Origin: Pandoraea norimbergensis
GTDB lineage: Bacteria > Pseudomonadota > Gammaproteobacteria > Burkholderiales > Burkholderiaceae
Length of the DNA: 64,000 nucleotides
Direction of reading: 5' to 3'
Assembly: GCF_001465545.3 (NCBI RefSeq)
Contig: NZ_CP013480.3
Location: forward strand, 3,782,001-3,846,000
This document shows, in pieces, positions 1 through 9,693 of this stretch. Below the pieces are notes generated by a model. The model made no database searches. It worked only from the letters and a program-made list of their open reading frames with translations, and was not told where the DNA came from. The stretch's first letter is position 1; each line of letters opens with the position of its first letter. The translations under genes were made by a program, and so were the position numbers.

Positions 1-156
1 CTCAGCCTCGAGAAGCATCCAGATCGCAGCAGCGTTGAAGAAGGCCAGCACCAGGAACAGTGCCGACTGCACGGGGTTGCGCGAGGTCACGACCTTCAGA
101 CCCGAGACCACGAGGATCAGCGCAAACACGTAGAAAAGTAAGGTTGTGAATTCCAT
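1..156 (-). CDS. nuoJ: NADH-quinone oxidoreductase subunit J (partial, N-terminal part)
   Basis: Only the first 52 residues lie in the window; the gene runs off its left edge. The peptide starts MEFTTLLFYVF and forms a first transmembrane helix (about residues 4-20), then a polar KVVTSRNPVQ turn and a second hydrophobic stretch (about 30-50), as in NuoJ/ND6, a membrane-arm subunit of complex I. It follows nuoI by 77 bases in the nuo operon. The identification rests on the matching start, the helix pattern and the position after nuoI. Confidence 0.9.
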   Translation of the reverse strand, partial: MEFTTLLFYVFALILVVSGLKVVTSRNPVQSALFLVLAFFNAAAIWMLLEAE

Positions 157-233
157 AATCACCGGAGTGTCGCCAAATTAGCCAACGTCAAGCCGTACCG
201 GGCGCGCCGACGAGCGTCGCGCCCTGCCCTGCA

Positions 234-725
234 TTAACGGTACGGCGCATCGGCCGCCTTGGCCGCCGCGATTTCGTTTTCGTAACGATCGCCCACCGCG
301 AGCAACATCTCTTTGGTGAAGTACAGATCGCCACGCTTCTCGCCGTGATACTCGAGGATGTGCGTTTCGACGATCGAGTCCACCGGGCAGCTTTCTTCGC
401 AGAAGCCGCAAAAGATGCACTTGGTCAGATCGATGTCGTAGCGCGTGGTGCGACGCGTATTGTCGTCACGCACTTCCGATTCGATCGTGATGGCCATTGC
501 CGGGCACACCGCTTCGCACAACTTGCATGCGATGCAACGCTCTTCACCGTTCGGATAGCGGCGCAGCGCATGCAGCCCGCGAAAACGCGGCGACAGCGGC
601 GTCTTCTCTTCCGGAAACTGCACGGTCACTTTGCGTGCGAACGTGTAACGTCCTGTGAGCGCCATGCCCTTGAGCAGTTCCAACAACAGGAAACTGCCGA
701 AAAAGTCTTTGATTGCCCTTACCAT
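234..725 (-). CDS. nuoI: NADH-quinone oxidoreductase subunit I (two 4Fe-4S clusters)
   Basis: 163 residues, the usual length. NuoI carries electrons between the peripheral arm and quinone through clusters N6a and N6b. Two CxxCxxCxxxCP motifs are complete: Cys64, 67, 70, 74 and Cys103, 106, 109, 113. The amphipathic N-terminus ([20 protein letters not shown]) suits the membrane-facing side of the complex. It lies 23 bases after nuoH and 77 before nuoJ, in operon order. The ATG at 725 gives the standard beta-proteobacterial N-terminus. Confidence 0.97.
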   Translation of the reverse strand: MVRAIKDFFGSFLLLELLKGMALTGRYTFARKVTVQFPEEKTPLSPRFRGLHALRRYPNGEERCIACKLCEAVCPAMAITIESEVRDDNTRRTTRYDIDLTKCIFCGFCEESCPVDSIVETHILEYHGEKRGDLYFTKEMLLAVGDRYENEIAAAKAADAPYR

Positions 726-748
726 GGGATTCCTCTACTCCGTTCGCC

Positions 749-1813
749 TCAGCCCCAGATGTTCCAGGGGGACATGATCCAGACACCCACCACGATCACC
801 CAGACAATCGTCAGCGGCAGGAAAACTTTCCAGCCCAGACGCATGATCTGGTCGTAGCGGTAGCGCGGGAACGTCGCACGTACCCAAATGAACACCGACA
901 GCAGCAGGAACACCTTAAACGCCAGCCAGAACACACCCGGGATGAACGACAGGAAGCCGAACGGCGCACTCCAGCCACCCAGGAACAGCACCGAGGCCAA
1001 CGCCGAGATGATGATCATGTTGATGTACTCGGCCAGGAAGAAGAGCGCGAAGCCCATGCCCGAGTACTCGATCATGTGACCGGCCACAATTTCCGATTCG
1101 CCTTCCACCACGTCGAACGGGTGGCGGTTCGTTTCCGCGATACCCGAGACGAAGTACACGACGAACATCGGCAGCAGCGGCAGCCAGTTCCACGACAACA
1201 GGTTCACGCCCATGCTGGCGAACATGCCGTGCTCTTGCGAGCGCACGATGTCCGACAGATTCAGCGAGCCAGCCGTCATCAGCACGCACACCAGCGCGAA
1301 GCCCATGGCGATTTCATACGAAATCATCTGGGCCGACGCGCGCATGGCGCCGAGGAAAGCGTATTTCGAGTTCGATGCCCAACCGGCCAGAATCACGCCG
1401 TACACACCGATCGACGAAATCGCCATCGCGTAGAGCAGACCGGCGTTCACGTCGGCGAGCACTGCGCCCGGCTGGAACGGGATCACCGCCCAGATCGCGA
1501 AGGCCGGCAGCACCGCCATCACCGGCGCGATGGCGTAAATGCCCTTGCTGACCTGCGTCGGCGTGATGACTTCCTTGAGCAGGAGCTTCAACACGTCGGC
1601 GATCGGCTGCAACAGACCGGCGGGACCCACGCGGTTCGGACCGAGACGCACGTGCATCCAGCCGATGAGCTTGCGCTCCCACAGAATCAGGTACGCCACG
1701 CACAGCAGCAGGATCACGGCCACGACGAGGATGCGGACCAGCGCCCACACCGTCGGCCAGGCCACGCCCAGCAGTTGCGTGCCGTATTGATTGATGACTT
1801 CGTTCAGGCTCAT
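749..1813 (-). CDS. nuoH: NADH-quinone oxidoreductase subunit H
   Basis: 354 residues, polytopic. NuoH/ND1 is the membrane subunit that helps form the quinone chamber and couples it to the proton channels. About eight hydrophobic segments are visible, and the conserved acidic loop [20 protein letters not shown] lies between helices, as in the family. Its ATG directly abuts the TAA of nuoG with no spacer, which suggests translational coupling. No odd features. Confidence 0.97.
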   Translation of the reverse strand: MSLNEVINQYGTQLLGVAWPTVWALVRILVVAVILLLCVAYLILWERKLIGWMHVRLGPNRVGPAGLLQPIADVLKLLLKEVITPTQVSKGIYAIAPVMAVLPAFAIWAVIPFQPGAVLADVNAGLLYAMAISSIGVYGVILAGWASNSKYAFLGAMRASAQMISYEIAMGFALVCVLMTAGSLNLSDIVRSQEHGMFASMGVNLLSWNWLPLLPMFVVYFVSGIAETNRHPFDVVEGESEIVAGHMIEYSGMGFALFFLAEYINMIIISALASVLFLGGWSAPFGFLSFIPGVFWLAFKVFLLLSVFIWVRATFPRYRYDQIMRLGWKVFLPLTIVWVIVVGVWIMSPWNIWG

Positions 1814-4126
1814 TTACGCCTTCTCCACCGAAATTTCACCGAACATCGCGCCAAGCGCGGCGGACGCCGGCGTGGCTGCCGGGACGCGCACCACATTGGC
1901 AGGCAACGTTTCCGAGCGAGCGGCCGGCAGCGTGACCACCGCGTCGCCCTGGCGCACGCGCACGGCGTCGCCGGCAGCGAGGCCCAGGCTGTCGAACAGC
2001 GCAGCCGGCAGCGTGGCACGCAGCGAGGCCTTCGCATCGTTGGTCAGTTGCAGCGACGGGGCGCGACGCACCAGCGCGTCGGCAGCGTAGATCGGCACGT
2101 CGGCCAGACGCTGAAGACCCTGTGCAGCAGCCTTCGGTGCGGCCAGCGTTGCCGTGGCACGGTTGTCGAGCGAGGCCGCCGAGAAACCGGCGAGCGCTTC
2201 GGCACGCACTTGTTCCACGGTGTCCTGTTCGAAACCTTGCAGCTTGAGCAGGTTGCCCAGCACGCGCAGCACCTTCCAGCCCGGACGCGTCTCACCCAGC
2301 GCGCGCACCACACCGTTGAAGTGTTGCGGCAGGCCTTCGGCGTTGACGAACGTACCGGCCGTTTCCGTGAACGGCGCGATCGGCAGCAGCACGTCGGCGT
2401 ACTCGAGGCCGTGCTTGAACGGCGAGAGCGAGACCACCATCTTCGCAGCGCTCAGGGCCGTGAGTGCTTGCTTCGCGTCGGCCGAGTCGAACTCGGGTTC
2501 GGCGTTGAGCAGCACGTAAGCCTGACGCGGCTGTGCGAACAGTGCCGCAGCGCCCTTCGCGTTGGTGGCCTTCACTGCGTAGCCGCCCACCGTGTTGGCG
2601 CCTTCGGTCAGGAAGCCCAGCGTGGCGCCCGTGATGTCAGCGATCACTTGCGCGATGGCATGCAGTTGTGCAAATTCCGGATGCTGAACGGCAGCGTTAC
2701 CGAGCAGGATCGCACGGCGTTCGCCGTTGATCAGCGAAGCGGCGATGGCCTTGGCGGCGTCGCTGGCGCTCACACCGGCCAATTCTGCCGGGGCAGCAAC
2801 GCCCTTGGCGGCCGCAGCAGCCACAGCGATACCGGCCAGTTCGCTGACCCACGCGCCCGGTGCGGCGATGATCTTGTTCGCGAGCTTCACGAGCAGATCG
2901 TCGTCCGAGCCGTGCAGCAGGTTCAGCTGACCGCCCGTCTTCACGGCAGTACGCAGACGCGAGGCGAACAGCGGATGATCCTTGCGCAGGAACGAACCGA
3001 CGACCAGTGCGCTTTGCAGCTTGTCGAGTTCCGTGATCGGCAGGCCGAGCCACGGGGCACCCTTCGTACCGCCCGACACGTCCGTCTGACGCAGGCGGAA
3101 GTCGACGTTGTCGCTGCCCAGTGCGCGCACGAACTTTTGCAGCAGGTGCAGTTCTTCGACGGTGGCGTGCGGCGAGGCGAGACCGGCAACGGCATCGGCG
3201 CCGAAGTCGCGGATGATGTCCGTCAGGCCGTGGCCGACGTACTCAAGCGCCGTCTGCCAGTCGACTTCGTGCCACTCGCCGCCTTGCTTGAGCATCGGCT
3301 TGGTGAGGCGCTCGTCGCTGTTCAGACCTTCGTACGAGAAACGATCCTTGTCCGAGATCCAGCACTCGTTGACCGCTTCGTTCTCGAGCGGCACCACGCG
3401 CATGACCTTGTTGTTCTTCACTTGCACCACGAGGTTCGCACCCACGCCATCGTGAGGGCTCACCGACTTGCGGCGCGACAGTTCCCACGTACGGGCGCTG
3501 TAACGGAACGGCTTCGACGTCAGTGCGCCAACCGGGCACAGATCGATCATGTTGCCGGACAGTTCGGAGTCGACCGTCTTGCCAACGAACGACGTGATTT
3601 CCGAGTGCTCACCGCGGCCCAGCATGCCGAACTCCATCACCCCGGCCACTTCCTGACCGAAGCGCACGCAACGCGTGCAGTGGATGCAGCGCGACATTTC
3701 TTCCATCGAGATCAGCGGGCCCACATTTTTGTGGAACACCACACGCTTCTCTTCCTGGTAGCGCGATGCCGACTTGCCGTAACCGACCGCCAAGTCCTGA
3801 AGTTGGCACTCACCGCCCTGATCGCAGATCGGGCAGTCGAGCGGGTGGTTGATCAGCAGGAACTCCATCACCGATTGCTGCGCCTTCACAGCCTTATCGG
3901 AGTTGGTGCGCACGATCATGCCGTTGGCAACGGGCGTGGCGCAGGCCGGCACGGCCTTCGGGGCCTTCTCGACCTCGACCAGACACATGCGGCAGTTCGC
4001 TGCGATCGACAATTTCTTGTGATAGCAGAAGTGGGGAATGTAGGTGCCGTTCTTCTTGGCAGCCTGGATCACCATGCTGCCTTCGGGCACCTCGACCTTT
4101 TGGCCGTCAATTTCGATTTCAACCAT
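1814..4126 (-). CDS. nuoG: NADH-quinone oxidoreductase subunit G
   Basis: 770 residues. This is the large Fe-S subunit of the peripheral arm. The N-terminal 2Fe-2S ferredoxin part has Cys34, 45, 48, 62. The His-ligated cluster has His94, Cys98, 101, 107. The next 4Fe-4S site has Cys147, 150, 153 and 197. The molybdopterin-oxidoreductase-like part follows. Where some relatives have a CxxCxxxC site for cluster N7, this protein reads SVSPHDGVG, so N7 should be absent. The last 350 residues are alanine-rich and more variable, as is common in this subunit. It starts 29 bases after nuoF. Confidence 0.97.
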   Translation of the reverse strand: MVEIEIDGQKVEVPEGSMVIQAAKKNGTYIPHFCYHKKLSIAANCRMCLVEVEKAPKAVPACATPVANGMIVRTNSDKAVKAQQSVMEFLLINHPLDCPICDQGGECQLQDLAVGYGKSASRYQEEKRVVFHKNVGPLISMEEMSRCIHCTRCVRFGQEVAGVMEFGMLGRGEHSEITSFVGKTVDSELSGNMIDLCPVGALTSKPFRYSARTWELSRRKSVSPHDGVGANLVVQVKNNKVMRVVPLENEAVNECWISDKDRFSYEGLNSDERLTKPMLKQGGEWHEVDWQTALEYVGHGLTDIIRDFGADAVAGLASPHATVEELHLLQKFVRALGSDNVDFRLRQTDVSGGTKGAPWLGLPITELDKLQSALVVGSFLRKDHPLFASRLRTAVKTGGQLNLLHGSDDDLLVKLANKIIAAPGAWVSELAGIAVAAAAAKGVAAPAELAGVSASDAAKAIAASLINGERRAILLGNAAVQHPEFAQLHAIAQVIADITGATLGFLTEGANTVGGYAVKATNAKGAAALFAQPRQAYVLLNAEPEFDSADAKQALTALSAAKMVVSLSPFKHGLEYADVLLPIAPFTETAGTFVNAEGLPQHFNGVVRALGETRPGWKVLRVLGNLLKLQGFEQDTVEQVRAEALAGFSAASLDNRATATLAAPKAAAQGLQRLADVPIYAADALVRRAPSLQLTNDAKASLRATLPAALFDSLGLAAGDAVRVRQGDAVVTLPAARSETLPANVVRVPAATPASAALGAMFGEISVEKA

Positions 4127-4155
4127 AGCGGTTCAATGCCAAGCGTCAAAAGGGA

Positions 4156-5448
4156 TTAGTGAGCGCCGACCAAGCAATGCTTGTGCTCGACGTGGTAGGC
4201 GAACTCGTCCCAGAAGTGTTTGAGCATGCCGCGCACCGGCATCGCTGCGGCATCGCCGAGCGCGCAAATGGTACGGCCCATGATGTTCTCGGCCACCGAG
4301 TTCAGCAGGTCGAGATCTTCCTTGCGGCCCTCACCATGCTCGATACGGTTGACCACGCGCCACAGCCAGCCAGTGCCTTCACGGCACGGCGTGCACTGAC
4401 CGCACGATTCTTCGTAGTAGAAGTACGACAGACGCAACAGCGAGCGCACCATGCAGCGCGTCTCGTCCATGACGATCACGGCACCCGAACCCAGCATCGA
4501 GCCAGCCTTGGCAATGCTGTCGTAGTCCATGGTGGTTTCCATCATGAGACCCGCCGGCACGACCGGCGCGGACGAGCCACCCGGAATCACTGCCTTCAGC
4601 TTCTTGCCACCGCGCATACCACCGGCCAGCTCAAGCAGTTCGCCGAACGGCGTGCCGAGCGGCACTTCGTAGTTGCCCGGCAACTCGACGTCGCCCGATA
4701 CCGAGAAAATCTTGGTGCCGCCGTTGTTCGGCTTACCCATTTCCAGGTATTGCTGCGGACCGGTCGCGAGCAGGAACGGCACGGCTGCGAACGTTTCGGT
4801 GTTGTTAATCGTGGTCGGCTTGCCATACAGGCCAAAGCTCGCCGGGAACGGCGGCTTGAAGCGCGGTTGGCCCTTCTTGCCTTCGAGCGATTCGAGCAGC
4901 GCGGTTTCTTCGCCGCAGATGTACGCACCATAACCATGGTGACCGTGCAACTCGAACGAGAAGTCCGTGCCCAGAATGTTGTTGCCCAGATACCCGGCGG
5001 CACGCGCTTCTTCCAGCGCCTCTTCGAAGCGTTCGTACACTTCGTAGATTTCACCGTGGATATAGTTGTAGCCGACCGTGATGCCCATGGCGAAACCGCC
5101 GATGGCCATCCCTTCGATCAGGGCGTGCGGGTTGTAGCGCAGGATGTCGCGATCCTTGAACGTACCCGGTTCGCCTTCGTCCGAATTGCAGACGAGATAC
5201 TTCTGGCCCGGGAACGCGCGCGGCATGAAGCTCCACTTCAGCCCCGTCGGGAAGCCAGCGCCTCCACGACCACGCAGGCCCGAAGCCTTCACGTCGGCGA
5301 TCACCTGCTCGGGCGTGAGGCCTTCTTTCAGAATGCGTGCGAGCTGCTGGTAACCACCGCGCTTGACGTAATCTTCCAGATGCCAGTTATCGCCGTTGAG
5401 GCCCGCGAGAATCAGCGGCTTGATGTGACGGTTGTGCAGCGACGTCAT
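4156..5448 (-). CDS. nuoF: NADH-quinone oxidoreductase subunit F (FMN and NADH binding)
   Basis: 430 residues, standard length. NuoF oxidises NADH through FMN and passes electrons to cluster N3. The NADH/FMN glycine-rich loop [10 protein letters not shown] is at 60-69. A second nucleotide-site motif, [14 protein letters not shown], lies mid-protein. The 4Fe-4S ligands are Cys349, 352, 355 (SCGQCTPC) and Cys395. Its start codon overlaps the nuoE stop by four bases (ATGA), indicating translational coupling. Confidence 0.98.
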   Translation of the reverse strand: MTSLHNRHIKPLILAGLNGDNWHLEDYVKRGGYQQLARILKEGLTPEQVIADVKASGLRGRGGAGFPTGLKWSFMPRAFPGQKYLVCNSDEGEPGTFKDRDILRYNPHALIEGMAIGGFAMGITVGYNYIHGEIYEVYERFEEALEEARAAGYLGNNILGTDFSFELHGHHGYGAYICGEETALLESLEGKKGQPRFKPPFPASFGLYGKPTTINNTETFAAVPFLLATGPQQYLEMGKPNNGGTKIFSVSGDVELPGNYEVPLGTPFGELLELAGGMRGGKKLKAVIPGGSSAPVVPAGLMMETTMDYDSIAKAGSMLGSGAVIVMDETRCMVRSLLRLSYFYYEESCGQCTPCREGTGWLWRVVNRIEHGEGRKEDLDLLNSVAENIMGRTICALGDAAAMPVRGMLKHFWDEFAYHVEHKHCLVGAH

Positions 5449-5945
5449 GCTTTCTCTCCGGCAGCGGCCTTGGCCTTGAGCTCATCGAGGAGCGCATCGA
5501 CCTTCTCTTCGCTCATGAAGCCGCACATGCGGTGATTGTTCACCAGCATGACCGGGGCATCGCCGCAAGCGCCCATGCACTCGCCTTCCTTGACCGTGAA
5601 GAGGCCATCGGGCGTGATGTCGTTGTATTCGACGCCCAATTTTTCCTTCAGGTACTTCGCCATCTCTTCACCACGCGTGAGTTGGCAAGGCAGGTTCGTG
5701 CACACGGTCAACTTGAACTTGCCCACCGGGCTCGTGTTGAACATGGTGTAGAAGGTTGCGACCTCTTGCACCGCGACTGCGGGCATTTCGAGGTAGTCCG
5801 CCACGAATTGCATGACTTCGGGCGACAACCAACCTTTCTCGACCTGCGCTACGGCAAGTGCGTGCATCACCGCCGACTGTTTCTGGTCGGCAGGGTATTT
5901 GGCAACGGCACGGTCGATTTTCTTCAGGGCTTCGGGAGAAAGCAT
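5445..5945 (-). CDS. nuoE: NADH-quinone oxidoreductase subunit E (2Fe-2S)
   Basis: 166 residues, thioredoxin-like fold, 24-kDa subunit family. The 2Fe-2S cluster N1a ligands are Cys82, 87 (CTNLPC) and Cys123, 127 (CMGAC). It overlaps nuoF by four bases. Upstream there is an unusually long 172-base gap from nuoD that contains a hairpin (see 6089-6110), so this gene may mark a differently expressed distal part of the operon. Confidence 0.97.
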   Translation of the reverse strand: MLSPEALKKIDRAVAKYPADQKQSAVMHALAVAQVEKGWLSPEVMQFVADYLEMPAVAVQEVATFYTMFNTSPVGKFKLTVCTNLPCQLTRGEEMAKYLKEKLGVEYNDITPDGLFTVKEGECMGACGDAPVMLVNNHRMCGFMSEEKVDALLDELKAKAAAGEKA

Positions 5946-6088
5946 TTCCGATCCGACTGTTCTCTAAAACGTTATCCCCGCTCGTGCCAGCACGGGCAAC
6001 CGATCATCTCGGTCGCCTGCGACTCACAGGCACGGCAACTAGGAACGGCAACGGTATCGACCTGCGAAACCCTGCCGAATTAAAACCG

Positions 6089-6110
6089 GTGGGCGCCCGG
6101 GGGCGCCCAC
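6089..6110 (-). terminator. hairpin between nuoD and nuoE, terminator-like
   Basis: A perfect 10-bp inverted repeat, GTGGGCGCCC with its complement, is separated by only 2 bases. It lies 7 bases after the nuoD stop. In the transcript direction it is followed by CGGTTTTAATT. It looks like a GC-rich intrinsic terminator or an mRNA-stabilising hairpin inside the nuo operon. Function is inferred; the symmetry is seen. Confidence 0.6.
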
Positions 6111-6117
6111 TGCGCGT

Positions 6118-7371
6118 TTAGCGATCGATCTCGCCGAACACGATGTCCTGGGTACCGATGATTGCGACAGCATCGGCAATCATGTGACCCTTGGCCATCT
6201 CGTCGAGCGCAGAAAGATGGGCGAAGCCCGGCGCACGAATCTTCAAGCGGTACGGCTTGTTAGCGCCGTCCGACACCAGATAGATGCCGAACTCGCCCTT
6301 CGGGTGCTCGATCGCGGCATACGTCTCGCCGGCCGGCACGTGGAAGCCTTCGGTGAAGAGCTTGAAATGGTGAATCAGCTCTTCCATGTTCGACTTCATT
6401 TCAACGCGCGACGGCGGTGCCACCTTGTGGTTATCCGTGATCACCGGACCCGGATTCTCACGCAGCCACTTCACGCATTGACGCACCAGACTCGCCGACT
6501 GGCGCATTTCTTCCACGCGCACCAGATAACGGTCGTAGCAATCGCCTTCCTTGCCCACCGGGATATCGAACTCGAGGCGGTCGTACACTTCGTACGGCTG
6601 CTTCTTGCGCAAGTCCCAGGCAATGCCCGAACCGCGCAGCATCGCGCCCGAGAAGCCGAGCTGCAACGCGCGTTCCGGCGACACCACACCGATACCGACC
6701 AGACGTTGTTTCCAGATCCGGTTGTCGGTGAGCAGCGTTTCGTACTCGTCGACGCACTTCGGGAAGCGAATCGCGAAATCTTCGATGAAGTCGAGCAGCG
6801 AGCCTTCGCGGGCTTCGTTCATCCGCTTGATAGCGCGCTCGTTGTGGAACTTCGACGCGCGGTACTTCGGCATCGCTTCCGGCAGGTCGCGATACACGCC
6901 GCCCGGACGGTAGTAAGCCGCGTGCATGCGGGCACCCGAGACGGCTTCGTACACGTCGAACAGGTCTTCGCGCTCACGGAAGGCGTACAGGAACACCGCC
7001 ATCGCGCCCACGTCGAGTGCGTGGGAACCAATCCACATCAGGTGATTCAGAATCCGCGTGATTTCGTCGAACATCACGCGGATGTATTGTGCGCGAATCG
7101 GCACATCGACGCCGATCAGCTTTTCGATCGCCATCACGTAGGCGTGCTCGTTGCACATCATCGAGACGTAGTCCAGACGATCCATGTACGGCACGGATTG
7201 CAGGAACGTCTTCGATTCAGCGAGCTTCTCGGTCGCGCGGTGCAGCAGGCCGATGTGCGGATCGGCGCGCTGGATCACTTCGCCATCCAGCTCGAGCACC
7301 AGGCGCAGCACGCCGTGCGCTGCCGGGTGCTGCGGACCGAAGTTCAGAGTGTAGTTCTTGATGTCTGCCAC
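6118..7371 (-). CDS. nuoD: NADH-quinone oxidoreductase subunit D (49-kDa)
   Basis: 417 residues. NuoD lines the quinone pocket with NuoB and is related to the hydrogenase large subunit. The conserved N-terminal loop [12 protein letters not shown], whose histidine approaches the quinone headgroup, is present, and the protein ends with the family-typical [12 protein letters not shown]. The start is GTG (GTGGCAGAC), preceded by an AAGGTGG ribosome-binding site. The gene begins 9 bases after nuoC. A 172-base spacer with a hairpin follows. Confidence 0.97.
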   Translation of the reverse strand: MADIKNYTLNFGPQHPAAHGVLRLVLELDGEVIQRADPHIGLLHRATEKLAESKTFLQSVPYMDRLDYVSMMCNEHAYVMAIEKLIGVDVPIRAQYIRVMFDEITRILNHLMWIGSHALDVGAMAVFLYAFREREDLFDVYEAVSGARMHAAYYRPGGVYRDLPEAMPKYRASKFHNERAIKRMNEAREGSLLDFIEDFAIRFPKCVDEYETLLTDNRIWKQRLVGIGVVSPERALQLGFSGAMLRGSGIAWDLRKKQPYEVYDRLEFDIPVGKEGDCYDRYLVRVEEMRQSASLVRQCVKWLRENPGPVITDNHKVAPPSRVEMKSNMEELIHHFKLFTEGFHVPAGETYAAIEHPKGEFGIYLVSDGANKPYRLKIRAPGFAHLSALDEMAKGHMIADAVAIIGTQDIVFGEIDR

Positions 7372-7380
7372 AAGGCCACC

Positions 7381-7980
7381 TTAATGTTTCAGACCGGCGT
7401 AATGCTCTTCGCGGATGATGCGCGGCGTAATTTCGCGCGGCTCGATCGTCACCGGTTGATAGATCACCCGCTTCTGCTCGGGGTCGTAACGCATCTCGAC
7501 ATAACCCGACGTCGGGAAGTCCTTGCGGAACGGGTGACCGATGAAGCCGTAGTCCGTCAGAATGCGGCGCAGGTCCGGATGGCCTTCGAACACGATACCC
7601 ACCAGATCGAAAGCTTCGCGCTCGAACCAGTTGGCCGAGCTCCAGACGTCGATCAACGAGGCCACGACCGGCAGGTCGTCATCCGGCGCGAACACACGAA
7701 CGCGCAGACGCCAGTTGTACGAAATCGAGAGGAGATGCGAGACGGCGGCGTAACGCGGGCCGTCATGGGCACCGTCGCCGTAGGCCGAGTAATCCAGGCC
7801 TGCTACGTCCATCAGCTGTTCGAACTTAAGCTCGGGGTGATCGCGCAACGTGTGCGCCACTTCGAGATAGTCGCTCGCCTTGACCGTCAACGTGAGTTCG
7901 TCAAGGGCTTCCACCAACAGCTCGGCGCGGGGGCCAAGCACGTTTTGCAGGGTGGTCTTGAGTTTTTCTAGTGTAGACAT
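7381..7980 (-). CDS. nuoC: NADH-quinone oxidoreductase subunit C (30-kDa)
   Basis: 199 residues from the ATG at 7980 ([16 protein letters not shown]). The frame stays open further upstream, but that part overlaps nuoB and is not NuoC-like. The 30-kDa signature is present as the stretch [18 protein letters not shown], followed by the RRILTDYGF and HPFRKDFP segments. It is a separate NuoC, not the NuoCD fusion of enterobacteria. It starts 11 bases after nuoB and ends 9 bases before nuoD. Confidence 0.97.
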   Translation of the reverse strand: MSTLEKLKTTLQNVLGPRAELLVEALDELTLTVKASDYLEVAHTLRDHPELKFEQLMDVAGLDYSAYGDGAHDGPRYAAVSHLLSISYNWRLRVRVFAPDDDLPVVASLIDVWSSANWFEREAFDLVGIVFEGHPDLRRILTDYGFIGHPFRKDFPTSGYVEMRYDPEQKRVIYQPVTIEPREITPRIIREEHYAGLKH

Positions 7981-7991
7981 GGGCGGTAGCG

Positions 7992-8471
7992 TTATTTGCG
8001 AGCGATCGTCGCAGTCCGCTTGATCTTTGACTGCAACTGAATGATGCCGTAGACAAGCGCTTCGGCCGTCGGCGGACAGCCTGGCACGTAGACGTCGACG
8101 GGCACGATGCGGTCGCAACCGCGTACCACCGAATACGAATAGTGATAGTAGCCGCCGCCATTGGCGCACGACCCCATCGAGATCACCCAGCGCGGCTCGG
8201 CCATCTGGTCGTAGACCTTACGCAGCGCAGGCGCCATCTTGTTGCACAGCGTGCCGGCGACGATCATCACGTCCGACTGACGCGGGCTCGGGCGGAACAC
8301 CACGCCAAACCGGTCAAGATCGTAACGCGCTGCGCCGGCGTGCATCATTTCGACTGCACAACAAGCGAGACCGAACGTCATCGGCCACAGCGAACCCGTG
8401 CGCGTCCAATTGATGAGTTTGTCAGCCGTGGTGGTGACGAACCCTTCGCGCAAAACCCCTTCGATGCTCAT
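7992..8471 (-). CDS. nuoB: NADH-quinone oxidoreductase subunit B (cluster N2)
   Basis: 159 residues. NuoB holds the terminal 4Fe-4S cluster N2 that reduces quinone. Ligands are the adjacent Cys37-Cys38 pair in [10 protein letters not shown], Cys102 in [10 protein letters not shown] and Cys132 in VPGCPPT. Length and order are normal. A 46-base spacer separates it from nuoA. Confidence 0.98.
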   Translation of the reverse strand: MSIEGVLREGFVTTTADKLINWTRTGSLWPMTFGLACCAVEMMHAGAARYDLDRFGVVFRPSPRQSDVMIVAGTLCNKMAPALRKVYDQMAEPRWVISMGSCANGGGYYHYSYSVVRGCDRIVPVDVYVPGCPPTAEALVYGIIQLQSKIKRTATIARK

Positions 8472-8517
8472 ATGCTTACCCTGAATCCTTCTGCAATGCT
8501 GCTGTCAAACGCCGGCC

Positions 8518-8877
8518 TTATTCCCAGTCAAGCGCACCGCGCTTCCACAGGAATACGAAACCGATCAGCAACTCAAGCAGGAAACCCATCATGGAGATAA
8601 AGCCCACCCAGCCGATATCGCGCAGAGCTACGCCCCACGGAAACAGGAATGCCGTTTCGAGATCGAACAGGATGAAAAGGATGGCGACGAGATAGTAGCG
8701 CACATCGAACTTCATGCGCGCGTCTTCGAATGCTTCGAAGCCACACTCGTACGGAGAGAGTTTTTCGCTGTCGGGTTTGTTGGGGCCGAGGAATTTACCG
8801 ACGCCAATCAGTACCGCCCCAAGACCGCCACCTACCAGAAGAAACAGCAGGACGGGATAATAGGTTCCGAGGTTCAA
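8518..8877 (-). CDS. nuoA: NADH-quinone oxidoreductase subunit A
   Basis: 119 residues with three transmembrane helices, beginning [16 protein letters not shown]. The conserved loop [20 protein letters not shown] and the segment [15 protein letters not shown] identify NuoA/ND3. The only start giving the family N-terminus is TTG at 8875-8877, preceded by GAGGG with about five bases of spacing. The first gene of a large respiratory operon therefore uses a weak start codon. It lies downstream of the tRNA-Leu terminator. Confidence 0.95.
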   Translation of the reverse strand: MNLGTYYPVLLFLLVGGGLGAVLIGVGKFLGPNKPDSEKLSPYECGFEAFEDARMKFDVRYYLVAILFILFDLETAFLFPWGVALRDIGWVGFISMMGFLLELLIGFVFLWKRGALDWE

Positions 8878-8964
8878 CTCTACCCTCTTTCGGTTAGTTC
8901 AAAGAACCGCTCTCGTCGATGGTGTGGGGACCGGAAAGCGGATGAACGGTGAGCACAAAATAAA

Positions 8965-8997
8965 ATGCCAGCCAAAGCATAAACGCAAGGCTGGCAT
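8965..8997 (-). terminator. intrinsic terminator after tRNA-Leu
   Basis: A 9-bp perfect stem (ATGCCAGCC with GGCTGGCAT) and a 15-base loop are followed on the minus strand by TTTATTTTG. It starts 11 bases after the tRNA 3' end. It should separate the tRNA transcript from the nuo operon. Confidence 0.8.
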
Positions 8998-9007
8998 CGT
9001 AGAACTG

Positions 9008-9092
9008 TGGTGCCGACGGCGAGACTCGAACTCGCACAGCTTTCGCCACTACCCCCTCAAGATAGCGTGTCTACCAATTTCACCACGTCGGC
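9008..9092 (-). tRNA. tRNA-Leu, anticodon GAG
   Basis: 85 nt including an encoded CCA. The acceptor stem GCCGACG pairs with CGTCGGC. The D-arm is GTGGTGAAATTGGTAGAC. The anticodon stem-loop is CTATC-TTGAGGG-GGTAG with GAG in the anticodon position, reading CUC and CUU. A long variable arm typical of leucine tRNAs follows, then a T-arm with GTTCGAGTC. The position between secG and nuoA is conserved in beta-proteobacteria. Confidence 0.97.
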
Positions 9093-9141
9093 ATTCATAG
9101 TCTGCAATCCGCTGTCACTTACGAATCGCTTCAAGACCGCT

Positions 9142-9170
9142 ATAGTAGCGCTCTTCGGCATTTTGTTCAA
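9142..9170 (-). promoter_or_regulatory. sigma70 promoter of tRNA-Leu
   Basis: On the minus strand, TTGAAC (9165-9170) and TACTAT (9142-9147) are separated by exactly 17 bases. The -10 box lies about 50 bases before the mature 5' end, consistent with a short leader removed by RNase P. Assigned by consensus match only. Confidence 0.6.
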
Positions 9171-9234
9171 TGCACAAATCGAATTTTTTTCGATTTTCTT
9201 TACCGCTTATTACACGTCTAAAACAGCTTGCCAA

Positions 9235-9603
9235 TTACTTGGGCACGTCTTGCGGATTCGCCACCGAAGCCGGTGCCGGAACGCTCGATGCACCTGCTGC
9301 CGAAGCGGCGACCGGCGCCGTTGCTGCGGGCAAATTACCAAGGACACCGATGCTTGCCTTCGGCTTGTACGAACCCATGTACGTGAGGCCCAGCGTGGTC
9401 ACGAAGAACAGAGCAGCCAATGCCCCCGTGGTGCGCGACAGGAAGTTGGCGGAGCCCGAAGCACCGAACAGACTACCCGACGAACCGCTACCGAATGCGG
9501 CGCCCATGTCTGCGCCCTTACCATGCTGCAACAACACCAGGCCAATGATGCCCAGCGCGGAAAGCACCTGCACCACGACCAAAAACGTTTTGAACAACCC
9601 CAT
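9235..9603 (-). CDS. secG: preprotein translocase subunit SecG
   Basis: 122 residues. SecG is the small auxiliary subunit of the SecYEG channel. It has two transmembrane helices (about residues 3-25 and 58-77) joined by the conserved loop LVLLQHGKGADMGAAFG with glycine/serine-rich GSGSSGSLFG and FLSRTT. The C-terminal 40 residues are an Ala/Pro/Val tail typical of the larger beta-proteobacterial forms. It lies downstream of tpiA, the common tpiA-secG pair. Confidence 0.96.
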   Translation of the reverse strand: MGLFKTFLVVVQVLSALGIIGLVLLQHGKGADMGAAFGSGSSGSLFGASGSANFLSRTTGALAALFFVTTLGLTYMGSYKPKASIGVLGNLPAATAPVAASAAGASSVPAPASVANPQDVPK

Positions 9604-9667
9604 CTCATCACCCGTATAGAAGAATCTGATTTGCGCCGCATTTGTTGCGACGCATCATGACTATTTC

Positions 9668-9688
9668 GTGCCATTACAAAAATGGCAC
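9668..9688. other. small hairpin between tpiA and secG
   Basis: A perfect 8-bp inverted repeat (GTGCCATT, 5-base loop, AATGGCAC) lies directly after the tpiA stop. No T-run follows, so it is more likely an RNA-processing or stability hairpin, or a weak attenuator, than a strong terminator. Confidence 0.45.
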
Positions 9689-9693
9689 CGGCA

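Noticed and set aside
713..4159. 1148-codon open frame on the plus strand opposite nuoH and nuoG
   Set aside because: It is antisense to two well-defined genes; its His/Arg/Gln-rich composition is what the complement of GC-rich coding DNA gives. The same holds for long frames opposite nuoF, nuoD, mutS, eno, pyrG, lysS and hscA.
8878..9234. Integration site at the tRNA-Leu gene
   Set aside because: Both flanks are the conserved secG and nuoA neighbours; no integrase and no repeated tRNA 3' end were found.
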